Shown one piece after another: positions 10,135 to 18,122 of a stretch of 64,000 bases of DNA. Under the pieces are notes generated by a model, which ran no database searches, was not told the origin of the DNA, and worked only from the letters and a program-made list of their open reading frames with translations. Position numbers and translations under genes: made by a program. The DNA lies in NCBI GenBank assembly GCA_003278805.1, contig QCDC01000007.1, forward strand, positions 1 to 64,000, in the 5' to 3' direction. This stretch comes from Pelagibacteraceae bacterium AG-349-L17 (lineage in GTDB: Bacteria > Pseudomonadota > Alphaproteobacteria > Pelagibacterales > Pelagibacteraceae). The first letter of the stretch is position 1. Each line of letters starts with the position of its first letter.

Positions 10135-12794
10135 TGAAAAAACTTATATTAAATTTTAATTCTAAGGATAGTAAAAAAATTAAAAATCCTAAAAACTTTT
10201 TAGGAGGAAAAGGTGCCAATCTTTCTGAAATGGGAAGAATGGGTCTTCCAGTGCCTCCTGGTTTTACAATATCTACAAAAGTTTGTGAAATTTTTTATAA
10301 GTATAAAAAAAAATTAAATAAAAATTTAATTTCGCAAATTAAAAAAGAATTGAAATTAATTGAAAAAGATGTTTCTAAGAAATTTGGGGACCTAAAAAAT
10401 CCACTTTTGTTGTCTGTGCGTTCTGGTGCAAGAGTATCAATGCCAGGTATGATGGATACTATACTAAATCTGGGTCTGAACGATAAAACAGTCAAAGCTC
10501 TAGCAAATAAAACTTCAAATGGAAGATTTGCTAAAGACAGTTATAGAAGATTCATTCAAATGTACGGCAATGTTGTAATGGGTGTAGAAGGTTATCATTT
10601 TGAGGAATTAATTGAAAATTATAAACTTACGAAAGGAGTTTTGTTAGATACAGATTTAGATGAAAGTGATTGGGATGGATTAATTGAAGATTTTAAAAGA
10701 ACAGTAAAAGAAAAGGCAAAAAAAGATTTTCCTCAAGATGTTCATGAACAATTGCTGGGAGCAATAAGTGCAGTATTTTTATCGTGGGAAAGCAATAGAG
10801 CAAAAATTTATAGAAAATTAAATCAAATTCCAGCCGAGTGGGGCACCGCTGTAAATGTTCAATCAATGGTTTTTGGAAATATGGGTGATGATTGTGCAAC
10901 AGGAGTTGTGTTTACTAGAAATCCATCAGATGGATCAAAAGAAATTTATGGTGAGTATTTAATTAATGCGCAAGGCGAAGATGTTGTAGCGGGCACAAGA
11001 ACTCCTCAATATATAACAAAAAAAGCTAGGAGAGATGCTAGAGTAAAAGAATTATCGATGGAAGAGTCTATGCCTAAAGTTTTTAAAGAACTTCAAAAAA
11101 TTTTGAAGAAATTAGAGATGCATTACAAAGATATGCAAGACGTAGAGTTTACAGTTGAAAATAGTAAACTATGGATGCTTCAAACAAGATCAGGAAAAAG
11201 AACAGCAAAATCAGCAGTTAAGATTGCAGTTGATATGGTTAAAGAAAAATTAATTTCAAAAAAAGAGGCTGTATTAAGAATTGACCCAAACTCTCTGGAT
11301 ACACTTTTACACCCTACTTTGAATGAAAAAAGCACAATTAATGTAATAGCAAATGGATTGCCAGCATCACCTGGTGCAGCTAGTGGTAAAGTTGTATTTA
11401 CATCAGAGGAAGCTGAAAGACTAACTGCAATGATGCAGGATACAATTTTAGTAAGAGTAGAGACCTCACCAGAAGATATACAAGGAATGCATGCTGCGAA
11501 AGGAATTCTGACAGCTAGAGGAGGAATGACAAGTCATGCAGCTGTTGTGGCTAGGGGTATGGGAAGACCCTGCGTATCTGGATCAAGTGAAATTGATATA
11601 AACTATGAAAATAAATCTTTTAAAACTTCGTCGATAGAGATTAATGAAGGGGATATAATTACTATAGATGGCTCAACTGGAAGAGTTATTGCCGGAAGTG
11701 TTTCAACTGTGAAACCAGAAATATCTGGTGATTTTTCGATGTTAATGTCTTGGGCTGACAGTTTTAGAAAATTAAAAGTAAGAACAAATTCAGAGACACC
11801 AAAGGATACTAAAACAGCAAGAGACTTCGGTGCAGAGGGTATTGGACTATGCAGAACTGAACATATGTTTTTTGATGAAGAACGAATTTTGTCTGTAAGA
11901 GAAATGATATTGTCAAAAACAAAAGAAGACAGAGCAATAGCATTAGAAAAACTGTTGCCACACCAAAGAAAAGATTTTATTGATATTTTTAAAATTATGA
12001 GCGGACTACCAGTCACAGTAAGATTGTTGGACCCACCATTACATGAATTTTTACCACGCACAGAAAAAGAAGTTAATGAAGTTGCAAGTGTAGTTAATCT
12101 CCCTGTTAAAGAGGTTGAATCTAGAATTGAAGAGCTGCATGAGCAAAATCCTATGTTAGGTCATAGAGGATGTCGTCTGGGTATATCTTTTCCCGAAATT
12201 TATGAAATGCAATGTAAAGCAATATTTGAAGCTTTAACACAACTTAAAAAAAGTAAAATTAAATCTGCATTCCCTGAAATAATGATACCTTTAGTCTCTA
12301 CAGAAGCTGAGATAAAAATAATGAAAGATTTAGTGATTAGAACCGCAAGTCAAGTCCAACAAGAACATAAATTGAAAATAGAATTTTTAGTAGGCACGAT
12401 GATTGAATTACCCAGAGCAGCAATTAAAGCAAAGGAAATAGCAAAGCATGCTGAATTTTTTAGTTTTGGGACTAATGATTTAACACAAACTACTTTTGGG
12501 ATTAGTAGAGATGATAGTGGAAAATTCTTAAATGATTATTTAGAAAACAAAATATTTTCTGTTGATCCTTTTGTTTCAATAGATGAAGGAGTTTCAGATT
12601 TGGTTGAAATAGCAGTAGAAAAAGGATTAAAACAAAACAAAAATCTTAAATTAGGTATCTGTGGAGAGCATGGGGGAGATCCACGTAGTATATCTTTTTG
12701 TTCTAAAGCAGGATTGAATTATGTTTCTTGTTCACCTTATAGAGTTCCTGTAGCCAGGTTAGCTGCTGCTCAGGCTGAAATTAAAAAAAATTAA
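10134..12794 (+). CDS. ppdK: Pyruvate, phosphate dikinase
   Basis: GGKGANLSEMGRMGLPVPPGFTIST, LTARGGMTSHAAVVARGMGRPCVSG, GICGEHGGDPRSISFC. Confidence 0.97.
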   Translation: MKKLILNFNSKDSKKIKNPKNFLGGKGANLSEMGRMGLPVPPGFTISTKVCEIFYKYKKKLNKNLISQIKKELKLIEKDVSKKFGDLKNPLLLSVRSGARVSMPGMMDTILNLGLNDKTVKALANKTSNGRFAKDSYRRFIQMYGNVVMGVEGYHFEELIENYKLTKGVLLDTDLDESDWDGLIEDFKRTVKEKAKKDFPQDVHEQLLGAISAVFLSWESNRAKIYRKLNQIPAEWGTAVNVQSMVFGNMGDDCATGVVFTRNPSDGSKEIYGEYLINAQGEDVVAGTRTPQYITKKARRDARVKELSMEESMPKVFKELQKILKKLEMHYKDMQDVEFTVENSKLWMLQTRSGKRTAKSAVKIAVDMVKEKLISKKEAVLRIDPNSLDTLLHPTLNEKSTINVIANGLPASPGAASGKVVFTSEEAERLTAMMQDTILVRVETSPEDIQGMHAAKGILTARGGMTSHAAVVARGMGRPCVSGSSEIDINYENKSFKTSSIEINEGDIITIDGSTGRVIAGSVSTVKPEISGDFSMLMSWADSFRKLKVRTNSETPKDTKTARDFGAEGIGLCRTEHMFFDEERILSVREMILSKTKEDRAIALEKLLPHQRKDFIDIFKIMSGLPVTVRLLDPPLHEFLPRTEKEVNEVASVVNLPVKEVESRIEELHEQNPMLGHRGCRLGISFPEIYEMQCKAIFEALTQLKKSKIKSAFPEIMIPLVSTEAEIKIMKDLVIRTASQVQQEHKLKIEFLVGTMIELPRAAIKAKEIAKHAEFFSFGTNDLTQTTFGISRDDSGKFLNDYLENKIFSVDPFVSIDEGVSDLVEIAVEKGLKQNKNLKLGICGEHGGDPRSISFCSKAGLNYVSCSPYRVPVARLAAAQAEIKKN

Positions 12795-12808
12795 ATAAAT
12801 TAGAGAGT

Positions 12809-12821
12809 GTTCTGTTGCCAG
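12809..12821. repeat. Distal copy of GTTCTGTTGCCAG (matches 16024-16036 within the tmRNA coding-piece 3' end); putative att remnant
   Basis: 13-nt perfect match read directly at both positions. Confidence 0.55.
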
Positions 12822-12911
12822 ATATTATTATCATTATTTGATCATTCATTTTTGATTGCTATTTGTAAGTAATTAAAATTTAAAAACTTTGAGAGAAATT
12901 TCGTAATAAAA

Positions 12912-13496
12912 TTGGCAAGATTTATGCTAAGATCGTTCTTTATGAGAAAAACTTTACAGCAAGACAAAAAATTTACTTTAATCTCTCTAAAAACGGGAGA
13001 TTTAAATAAGAAACAAATATTATCTATATGCAAACTAAAAAATTTATACTGGTCTTGGACAATTCCGAAACAATTTGAATGGTATAAAAAAACAGTAAAA
13101 AAAACAGATATTAATAATATGTTGCTAATTGAAAAAAAATTAGTTGGTTACACTTTGTTAAGAAAAAGAAAAGCATTCGAAAATAGTAAATCTTTTATTT
13201 ACTATTATTTTGACAGTTTTATTTTACACAAAAAGTTTAGAAACAAAGGTTTAGGAAAAATTTTAATATTATTTAATAATAAAGTTTTAAATAAGCTTAA
13301 ACCACATTCTTTTTTGACTTGCTCAAAAAAAACGGTTCCTTTTTATTTGAAATATAATTGGAAAATACTACCAAAAAATAAGTTTAAGATAATGGATCAC
13401 AAACCTGCTTGGTTCAATAGCATGACTAGTATAAATGGGATGACATACAATTTAGATAAAAAAATTAAGAAAAAAATATTCTATTATTTTAATTAA
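12912..13496 (+). CDS. GNAT-family N-acetyltransferase
   Basis: FILHKKFRNKGLGKILILFNNKVL resembles the GNAT acetyl-CoA-binding motif (R-x-x-G-x-G/A). Confidence 0.6.
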   Translation: MARFMLRSFFMRKTLQQDKKFTLISLKTGDLNKKQILSICKLKNLYWSWTIPKQFEWYKKTVKKTDINNMLLIEKKLVGYTLLRKRKAFENSKSFIYYYFDSFILHKKFRNKGLGKILILFNNKVLNKLKPHSFLTCSKKTVPFYLKYNWKILPKNKFKIMDHKPAWFNSMTSINGMTYNLDKKIKKKIFYYFN

Positions 13497-13509
13497 AATA
13501 CTTCATTTT

Positions 13510-13528
13510 AAAAAAAAAAGGGGGGGGG
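13510..13528. repeat. A10G9 homopolymer tract
   Basis: aaaaaaaaaaggggggggg read directly. Confidence 0.9.
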
Positions 13529-13536
13529 TCTGTTAC

Positions 13537-13671
13537 ATGTCATTAGATAAGAAAATGGAATTTTTGCTTACTTATCAAAACTACTTTGTTGTCAACTTAG
13601 TTGTAAGAATGATTTATTCTTTTTTGGTTGGATTTTTAATTTTACACTTTGCTCTAAATCTTTATATATAG
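13537..13671 (+). CDS. Candidate 44-aa single-pass membrane microprotein
   Basis: Not in ORF track; MSLDKKMEFLLTYQNYFVVNLVVRMIYSFLVGFLILHFALNLYI*, hydrophobic C-terminal half, stop 5 nt before the next ATG (13677). Confidence 0.4.
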   Translation: MSLDKKMEFLLTYQNYFVVNLVVRMIYSFLVGFLILHFALNLYI

Positions 13672-13676
13672 CATTT

Positions 13677-14543
13677 ATGAAAAAAACAAACGCTTTCCAA
13701 TTTTTTAATAAAGACACTTCAGTTAAACACTATTCTGATATGTATAAAGAATTAAGATTAGATATTAGATATCCTGCCAATGTAAAAAGAGAGCAGATTT
13801 TTGTAAAACTTTTACAAAAACATAAATCTAAAAAAATTGTAGACGCTGGTTGTGGTACTGGAATGCCACTTATTGATATTAAAAAAAAAGGTTTTAATAT
13901 CATAGGTTATGATAAAGCAAGAAATATGGTTTCTGAGGCAAAAGAAAATCTTATCAAAAATAGATTATCCCCTGATTTAGTATTTTATGATGATTTTGAA
14001 AATCCAAAAAAAATTAAAAATAATTCAGTAGATTGTATACTTGGTATGGGGGCTTTTTATTATGCTAAAGATGTTAATAAAACTCTTTTAAAACAGAAAA
14101 GAAAATTAAAAAAAAATGGTAGATTAATTTTTTCATTAAGAAATAGGCTATTTGATGTTATTACATTAAATAATTATACTAAAAATTTCTTAGATGAAAT
14201 TTATGAAGTTAAAAAGTTAAAAAAAGAATGGAAAAATAAATATAAAGATTTAACAAAAAACTTTACCGATAGAAAAAAAATAAAGTCAAAAATAAATATA
14301 GATGAAGCAGGTGTTTATAACCACACACCTCACAATCCCTTGACCGTAACAGATGAAATGGCAAAATTAGGTTTATCTGTTGAGGGTATATATTTTTATC
14401 ACTTCCATGCATTTCCACCAGTATTTGATGCATTTGATCCATATTATTATAGAAAAAATTCCTGGAAAATAGAAAACCCATCAGATTGGCGAGGTTATTT
14501 CTTAGCATCTGCTTTTGTAATTGATTGTAAAAAAATTTTTTAA
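13677..14543 (+). CDS. SAM-dependent class I methyltransferase
   Basis: KKIVDAGCGTGMPLIDIKKKGFNIIGYDKARNMV (motif I), NSVDCILGMGAFYYAKD, LKKNGRLIFSLRN. Confidence 0.85.
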   Translation: MKKTNAFQFFNKDTSVKHYSDMYKELRLDIRYPANVKREQIFVKLLQKHKSKKIVDAGCGTGMPLIDIKKKGFNIIGYDKARNMVSEAKENLIKNRLSPDLVFYDDFENPKKIKNNSVDCILGMGAFYYAKDVNKTLLKQKRKLKKNGRLIFSLRNRLFDVITLNNYTKNFLDEIYEVKKLKKEWKNKYKDLTKNFTDRKKIKSKINIDEAGVYNHTPHNPLTVTDEMAKLGLSVEGIYFYHFHAFPPVFDAFDPYYYRKNSWKIENPSDWRGYFLASAFVIDCKKIF

Positions 14544-14557
14544 ATAACTTTTTTCTA

Positions 14558-14577
14558 GGGGCGTTCTAATTCCCCCT
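14558..14577. repeat. GGGGCGTTCT (10-nt match to 16019-16028) in a short GGGG...CCCC inverted repeat; putative att remnant or terminator
   Basis: aggggcgttctaattccccct read directly. Confidence 0.4.
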
Positions 14578-14619
14578 ATAATTTAAATACTAACAGAAAA
14601 TAAAGACTTTTTGAAACAC

Positions 14620-14686
14620 TTCAATGTATTCTTCAATGTAAGTTAGGCGTATTTGGCGGGAACCTTGTTTCTCGACTTCATTGTAA
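14620..14686. repeat. TTCAATGTA-type short repeats (14620-14628, 14632-14640, variant TTCATTGTA 14677-14685)
   Basis: Direct reading; first two copies spaced 12 bp. Confidence 0.7.
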
Positions 14687-14706
14687 ATCAGAGTTAAATT
14701 TAATCC

Positions 14707-15213
14707 ATGAGTAAACAAAAAAGAGTTAAAACTAACAAAAATGCTAGGGGAAACTCTGCACAATTTTTTGTTGCTGGTGAGTTATGTAGGAGAGAATTAG
14801 TTGCTGTTGTTACTATGGGTAACACACCTAACACTGATGTATTATGTAGTAATATTGAGGGAACCAAGTTCGTTCACATTCAAGTAAAAACTTTTCCACC
14901 AGGAAATAGAAAAGTTACTGTTGGTATGAAAGCAGAAAAAGATTTTGGAAAAAACTTCATTTGGGTATTGGCAGGAATACCAACTAAAGGAGATAAAAGT
15001 GAATTTGTATATTATATAATTCCATCAAGTGAGGTCTCCAAAAATGTTAAAAGAATGCATTTAGATTACATATCTAAACCAGGAAAAAAAGGTCAACAAA
15101 GAAAAGACTCTAGTATGAGAATTATTTTCATACCACCGTATAAAGATCCATCTGGTTGGTCGATTGAGAGGTATAAAAATAGATGGGATATAATTGAAGA
15201 TTTGTTAAAATAA
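14707..15213 (+). CDS. PD-(D/E)XK nuclease-fold-like protein of unknown function
   Basis: GNSAQFFVAGELCRRELVAVVTMGNTPNTDVLCSNIEGTKFVHIQVKTF: E...TDVL...IQVKT arrangement typical of PD-(D/E)XK proteins. Confidence 0.6.
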   Translation: MSKQKRVKTNKNARGNSAQFFVAGELCRRELVAVVTMGNTPNTDVLCSNIEGTKFVHIQVKTFPPGNRKVTVGMKAEKDFGKNFIWVLAGIPTKGDKSEFVYYIIPSSEVSKNVKRMHLDYISKPGKKGQQRKDSSMRIIFIPPYKDPSGWSIERYKNRWDIIEDLLK

Positions 15214-15214
15214 A

Positions 15215-15242
15215 CGTTATAGACGCATCTGCGCGTATAACG
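15215..15242. terminator. Imperfect hairpin between convergent ORFs, candidate bidirectional terminator
   Basis: CGTTATA gacgc atct gcgcg TATAACG. Confidence 0.45.
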
Positions 15243-15254
15243 GTTTAAATTTAA

Positions 15255-15587
15255 TTAATCGCTATTCCAAGTAAATAAATCTGCATCAAAGGGTATGTTT
15301 CTAAATTTAAGTAGGATTTTATATTTTTCTAATCTTTCCTCTTTCTTAAATTTTCCTAAGTAGTTAAGTATTTGGTCATAAGTTAAATCTTTTAAGTATT
15401 TCTTTTTGACATCAACATACTCTTCATAATCCATACCACATATAGAAAATTTTTTTTTTGGATCTATATGTTCAGCATAACTTATCCCATCTTCACTTTC
15501 GCTTAGTACATCATAAAAGTGAGCGATTTGATTATCTTTTTCAAAAAGAATATCTCTCCTGAAATCAAATAGTTCTAGTTGTTGCAT
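15255..15587 (-). CDS. Orphan protein of unknown function (110 aa)
   Basis: ORF MQQLELFDFRRDILFEKDNQIAHFYDVLSESEDG..., no recognised family. Confidence 0.55.
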   Translation of the reverse strand: MQQLELFDFRRDILFEKDNQIAHFYDVLSESEDGISYAEHIDPKKKFSICGMDYEEYVDVKKKYLKDLTYDQILNYLGKFKKEERLEKYKILLKFRNIPFDADLFTWNSD

Positions 15588-15743
15588 AGTTTGGAGTTAT
15601 TAAAGTTTTGAAAATTAACTTTAACAATTCAATTTTACTAAATAATAATGGCAAAATTTTGTATATTTGTTATTATTAATTCAGTCTTGATTTAGAAAAA
15701 ACTCTACTTGCTAGGACTTTAAACAAAACGCTAAAGGAGGCAT

Positions 15744-15917
15744 ATGAAACTTAAAATACAATCTATAAAAGACTATTTTAAATCAAAAAAAGATAGAGGT
15801 TTAAAACCAATATTTTTTAAAAAAATAGGTGACCGAAAAACATCTAGGGACCAAATGTTAATTAATTTGATTAAAATATTAGAGTCTCAAGGATTTAAGA
15901 TAAAAAATAAGAAGTAA
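15744..15917 (+). CDS. Candidate 57-aa basic small protein
   Basis: Not in ORF track; MKLKIQSIKDYFKSKKDRGLKPIFFKKIGDRKTSRDQMLINLIKILESQGFKIKNKK*, preceded by consensus Shine-Dalgarno AAAGGAGG. Confidence 0.6.
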   Translation: MKLKIQSIKDYFKSKKDRGLKPIFFKKIGDRKTSRDQMLINLIKILESQGFKIKNKK

Positions 15918-15923
15918 AACTTA

Positions 15924-16008
15924 TTTCCGTTGTTTTCAGACTTCATTGTAACTTCAATGTAAACTTCAATGTAAATTCCTTTTGGAAAATAACTGAGGAC
16001 AACGGAAA
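15924..16008. repeat. 16-nt inverted repeat (TTTCCGTTGTTTTCAG / CTGAGGACAACGGAAA) enclosing TTCAWTGTA repeats
   Basis: Arms 15924-15939 and 15993-16008; fully paired in + strand RNA allowing two G-U pairs. Confidence 0.75.
15942..15973. repeat. TTCAWTGTA short tandem repeats (15942-15950 variant, 15953-15961, 15965-15973)
   Basis: Direct reading; starts spaced 11 and 12 bp. Confidence 0.75.
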
Positions 16009-16018
16009 CCTTTGGAAA

Positions 16019-16262
16019 GGGGCGTTCTGTTGCCAGGTGCCCCATACCCCGTTTGCTTAATTAACTAAGTTAATTAGGCAGCAAGTGCATAACTTTCGTT
16101 AGCAATTATAAATTAGCCCGTTACGGTGGAACAATCCCGAACGAAAGAATAGCCTTTAGTCACCCGTCGATTCTATTTCACCCCCATAAGTTGTAATGGT
16201 GGAGGTGGTGGGTACTGCCCCCACGTCCGCAATGGTTATTACGAAATTCGTTTATCGTCGTA
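16019..16262 (-). ncRNA. ssrA: tmRNA, circularly permuted two-piece type (alphaproteobacterial form)
   Basis: Minus strand: acceptor piece ...GCGGACGTGGGGGCAGTACCCACCACCTCCACCA (16262->16197), 11-nt spacer TTACAACTTAT, coding piece GGGGGTGAAATAGAATCGACGGG... (from 16185). Acceptor stem GGGGGUG/CACCUCC with G3-U pair; tag ORF GCTAACGAAAGTTATGCACTTGCTGCCTAA (16103->16074) = ANESYALAA*. Outer limits approximate. Confidence 0.93.
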
Positions 16263-16318
16263 GTTGGAAAACCAACATTATTAATATAAAAGTAATTACA
16301 ACAGATTCAATAACAATC

Positions 16319-17266
16319 ATGAAATTAACCAAAGAACAACAAGATGAAATAAAGAATCAACAATCTCAAAGCAATCAAACAAAAAGAGTTACTGCTTCTG
16401 AGCTTGAAAAAATCCTATATGAAGCAATTCCAGCTTTAGATCATGGCTTTGTAAGAGTTGTTGATTATATGGGCGATGACACATCCATAGTTCAATCAGC
16501 CAGAGTATCGTACGGAAAAGGGACCAAACAAGTATCAACTGACAAAGGTTTAATAAAATATTTGATGAGGCATTGGCACAGTACTCCATTTGAAATGTGT
16601 GAAATTAAATATCATGTTAAACTTCCAATATTTATTGCAAGACAATGGATTAGGCATAGAACTGCAAATGTTAATGAATACTCTGCAAGATATTCAATTT
16701 TAGATAAAGAATTTTATTTGCCATCACAAGAAAATTTAGCTGCTCAATCAACTAGTAACCGACAGGGTAGGGGAGATGTCTTGCAAGGAAAACAGGCAGA
16801 GGAAGTTTTGGAAATTTTAAAAAGTGATGCAGAAAGAACTTATGATAATTATGAGACTATGCTAAATGAAAGATTTGATGGATCAACTATTGATGAAAAT
16901 AAAAAAGGTTTAGCAAGAGAACTGGCAAGAATGAATTTAACACTAAATACTTACACCCAATGGTATTGGAAAACTGATTTATTAAACTTAATGAATTTTT
17001 TAAGATTAAGAGCTGATAGTCATGCTCAATATGAAATAAGAGTTTATGCAGACATAATGCTGGATACTGTAAAAAAATGGGTGCCTATAACTTATGATGC
17101 TTTTATGGATTATAGAGTTGGTGGCACTGAGGTTTCTGCAAAAGGAAAATTAATTGTTCAAAAACTTATTAAAGGTGAGAATGTAGATGTTGAAAGTTCT
17201 GGCCTGTCTAAAAGAGAGTGGAATGAATTAATGACTGCTTTTGATCTTAAAGATAAGTTGATTTAA
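16319..17266 (+). CDS. thyX: Flavin-dependent thymidylate synthase (start re-assigned to ATG 16319)
   Basis: ThyX motif [15 protein letters not shown]; the track ORF start at 16196 overlaps the tmRNA and is probably not real. Confidence 0.95.
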   Translation: MKLTKEQQDEIKNQQSQSNQTKRVTASELEKILYEAIPALDHGFVRVVDYMGDDTSIVQSARVSYGKGTKQVSTDKGLIKYLMRHWHSTPFEMCEIKYHVKLPIFIARQWIRHRTANVNEYSARYSILDKEFYLPSQENLAAQSTSNRQGRGDVLQGKQAEEVLEILKSDAERTYDNYETMLNERFDGSTIDENKKGLARELARMNLTLNTYTQWYWKTDLLNLMNFLRLRADSHAQYEIRVYADIMLDTVKKWVPITYDAFMDYRVGGTEVSAKGKLIVQKLIKGENVDVESSGLSKREWNELMTAFDLKDKLI

Positions 17267-18071
17267 TTTTTTCAGCAAAATTTAAATATATCTTAGAAAT
17301 TTCATGTTCAGGGTTAGCCTCCACGATTGGCTTTCCTTCATCTCCAGTTTTACCAACTTCTGGATTGATTGGAATTTCACCCAAAAATTCTTTTTGGAAT
17401 TCTTCTGCGGTTTTTTTAACCCCACCTTCTCCAAAAATTTTATATTTTTTTCCATCATCTCCAATAAAAAAACTCATGTTATCAATTAAACCTAAAATTT
17501 TAACTCCAAGTTTATCAAACATTTTAATACCTCTTTTAACATCTAAAAGAGCCACTTCTTGAGGTGTACTTACAATTATTGCACCATCCATTTTTATTTC
17601 TTGAGAAAATGTAAGTTGAGTATCACCAGTTCCTGGAGGCATATCAACGATAATAAAATCTAAATCTTTCCAATTTACTTTCTGAGTAAAAGTTTTAATT
17701 GCACTTGTTACCATAGGTCCACGCCATATCATTGGAGTTTGTTGATCAGCTAAAAAACCAATCGACATACATTGAATATCATATTTTGTAATTGGATCTA
17801 ATTTTTGACCATCACTTTTTGGTTTTTCATTAATATCAAACATTTTAGGAATTGATGGACCATAAATATCTGCATCTAAAAGACCAACTTTGCATCCAAC
17901 TTTTTTCAAAGCTAAAGCAAGATTCGTTGCGAATGTAGATTTACCAACACCGCCTTTTGCACTAGAAATTGCAATTGTAAATTTGGTTCCAAGAATTGGA
18001 TTTTTACTGAATTTTTTAGGCTCTAGCTTACTTTTCATTGCGGCACTAAGTTCAGGTTTTTTATCAGCCAT
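17247..18071 (-). CDS. mrp: Mrp/ApbC-family P-loop iron-sulfur carrier ATPase
   Basis: [50 protein letters not shown]. Confidence 0.93.
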   Translation of the reverse strand: MADKKPELSAAMKSKLEPKKFSKNPILGTKFTIAISSAKGGVGKSTFATNLALALKKVGCKVGLLDADIYGPSIPKMFDINEKPKSDGQKLDPITKYDIQCMSIGFLADQQTPMIWRGPMVTSAIKTFTQKVNWKDLDFIIVDMPPGTGDTQLTFSQEIKMDGAIIVSTPQEVALLDVKRGIKMFDKLGVKILGLIDNMSFFIGDDGKKYKIFGEGGVKKTAEEFQKEFLGEIPINPEVGKTGDEGKPIVEANPEHEISKIYLNFAEKIKSTYL

Positions 18072-18122
18072 AAAACTATCATTACTTGTTTTTTACAATA
18101 AAGACACTATATACTTTGGCAT

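Noticed and set aside
11603-12061. 152-aa minus-strand ORF
   Set aside because: Lies entirely antisense within ppdK; no domain motif; a likely by-product of codon bias
16196-16318. N-terminal 41 codons of the track ThyX ORF
   Set aside because: The first part coincides with the tmRNA acceptor piece on the other strand; a good internal ATG at 16319 gives a normal ThyX
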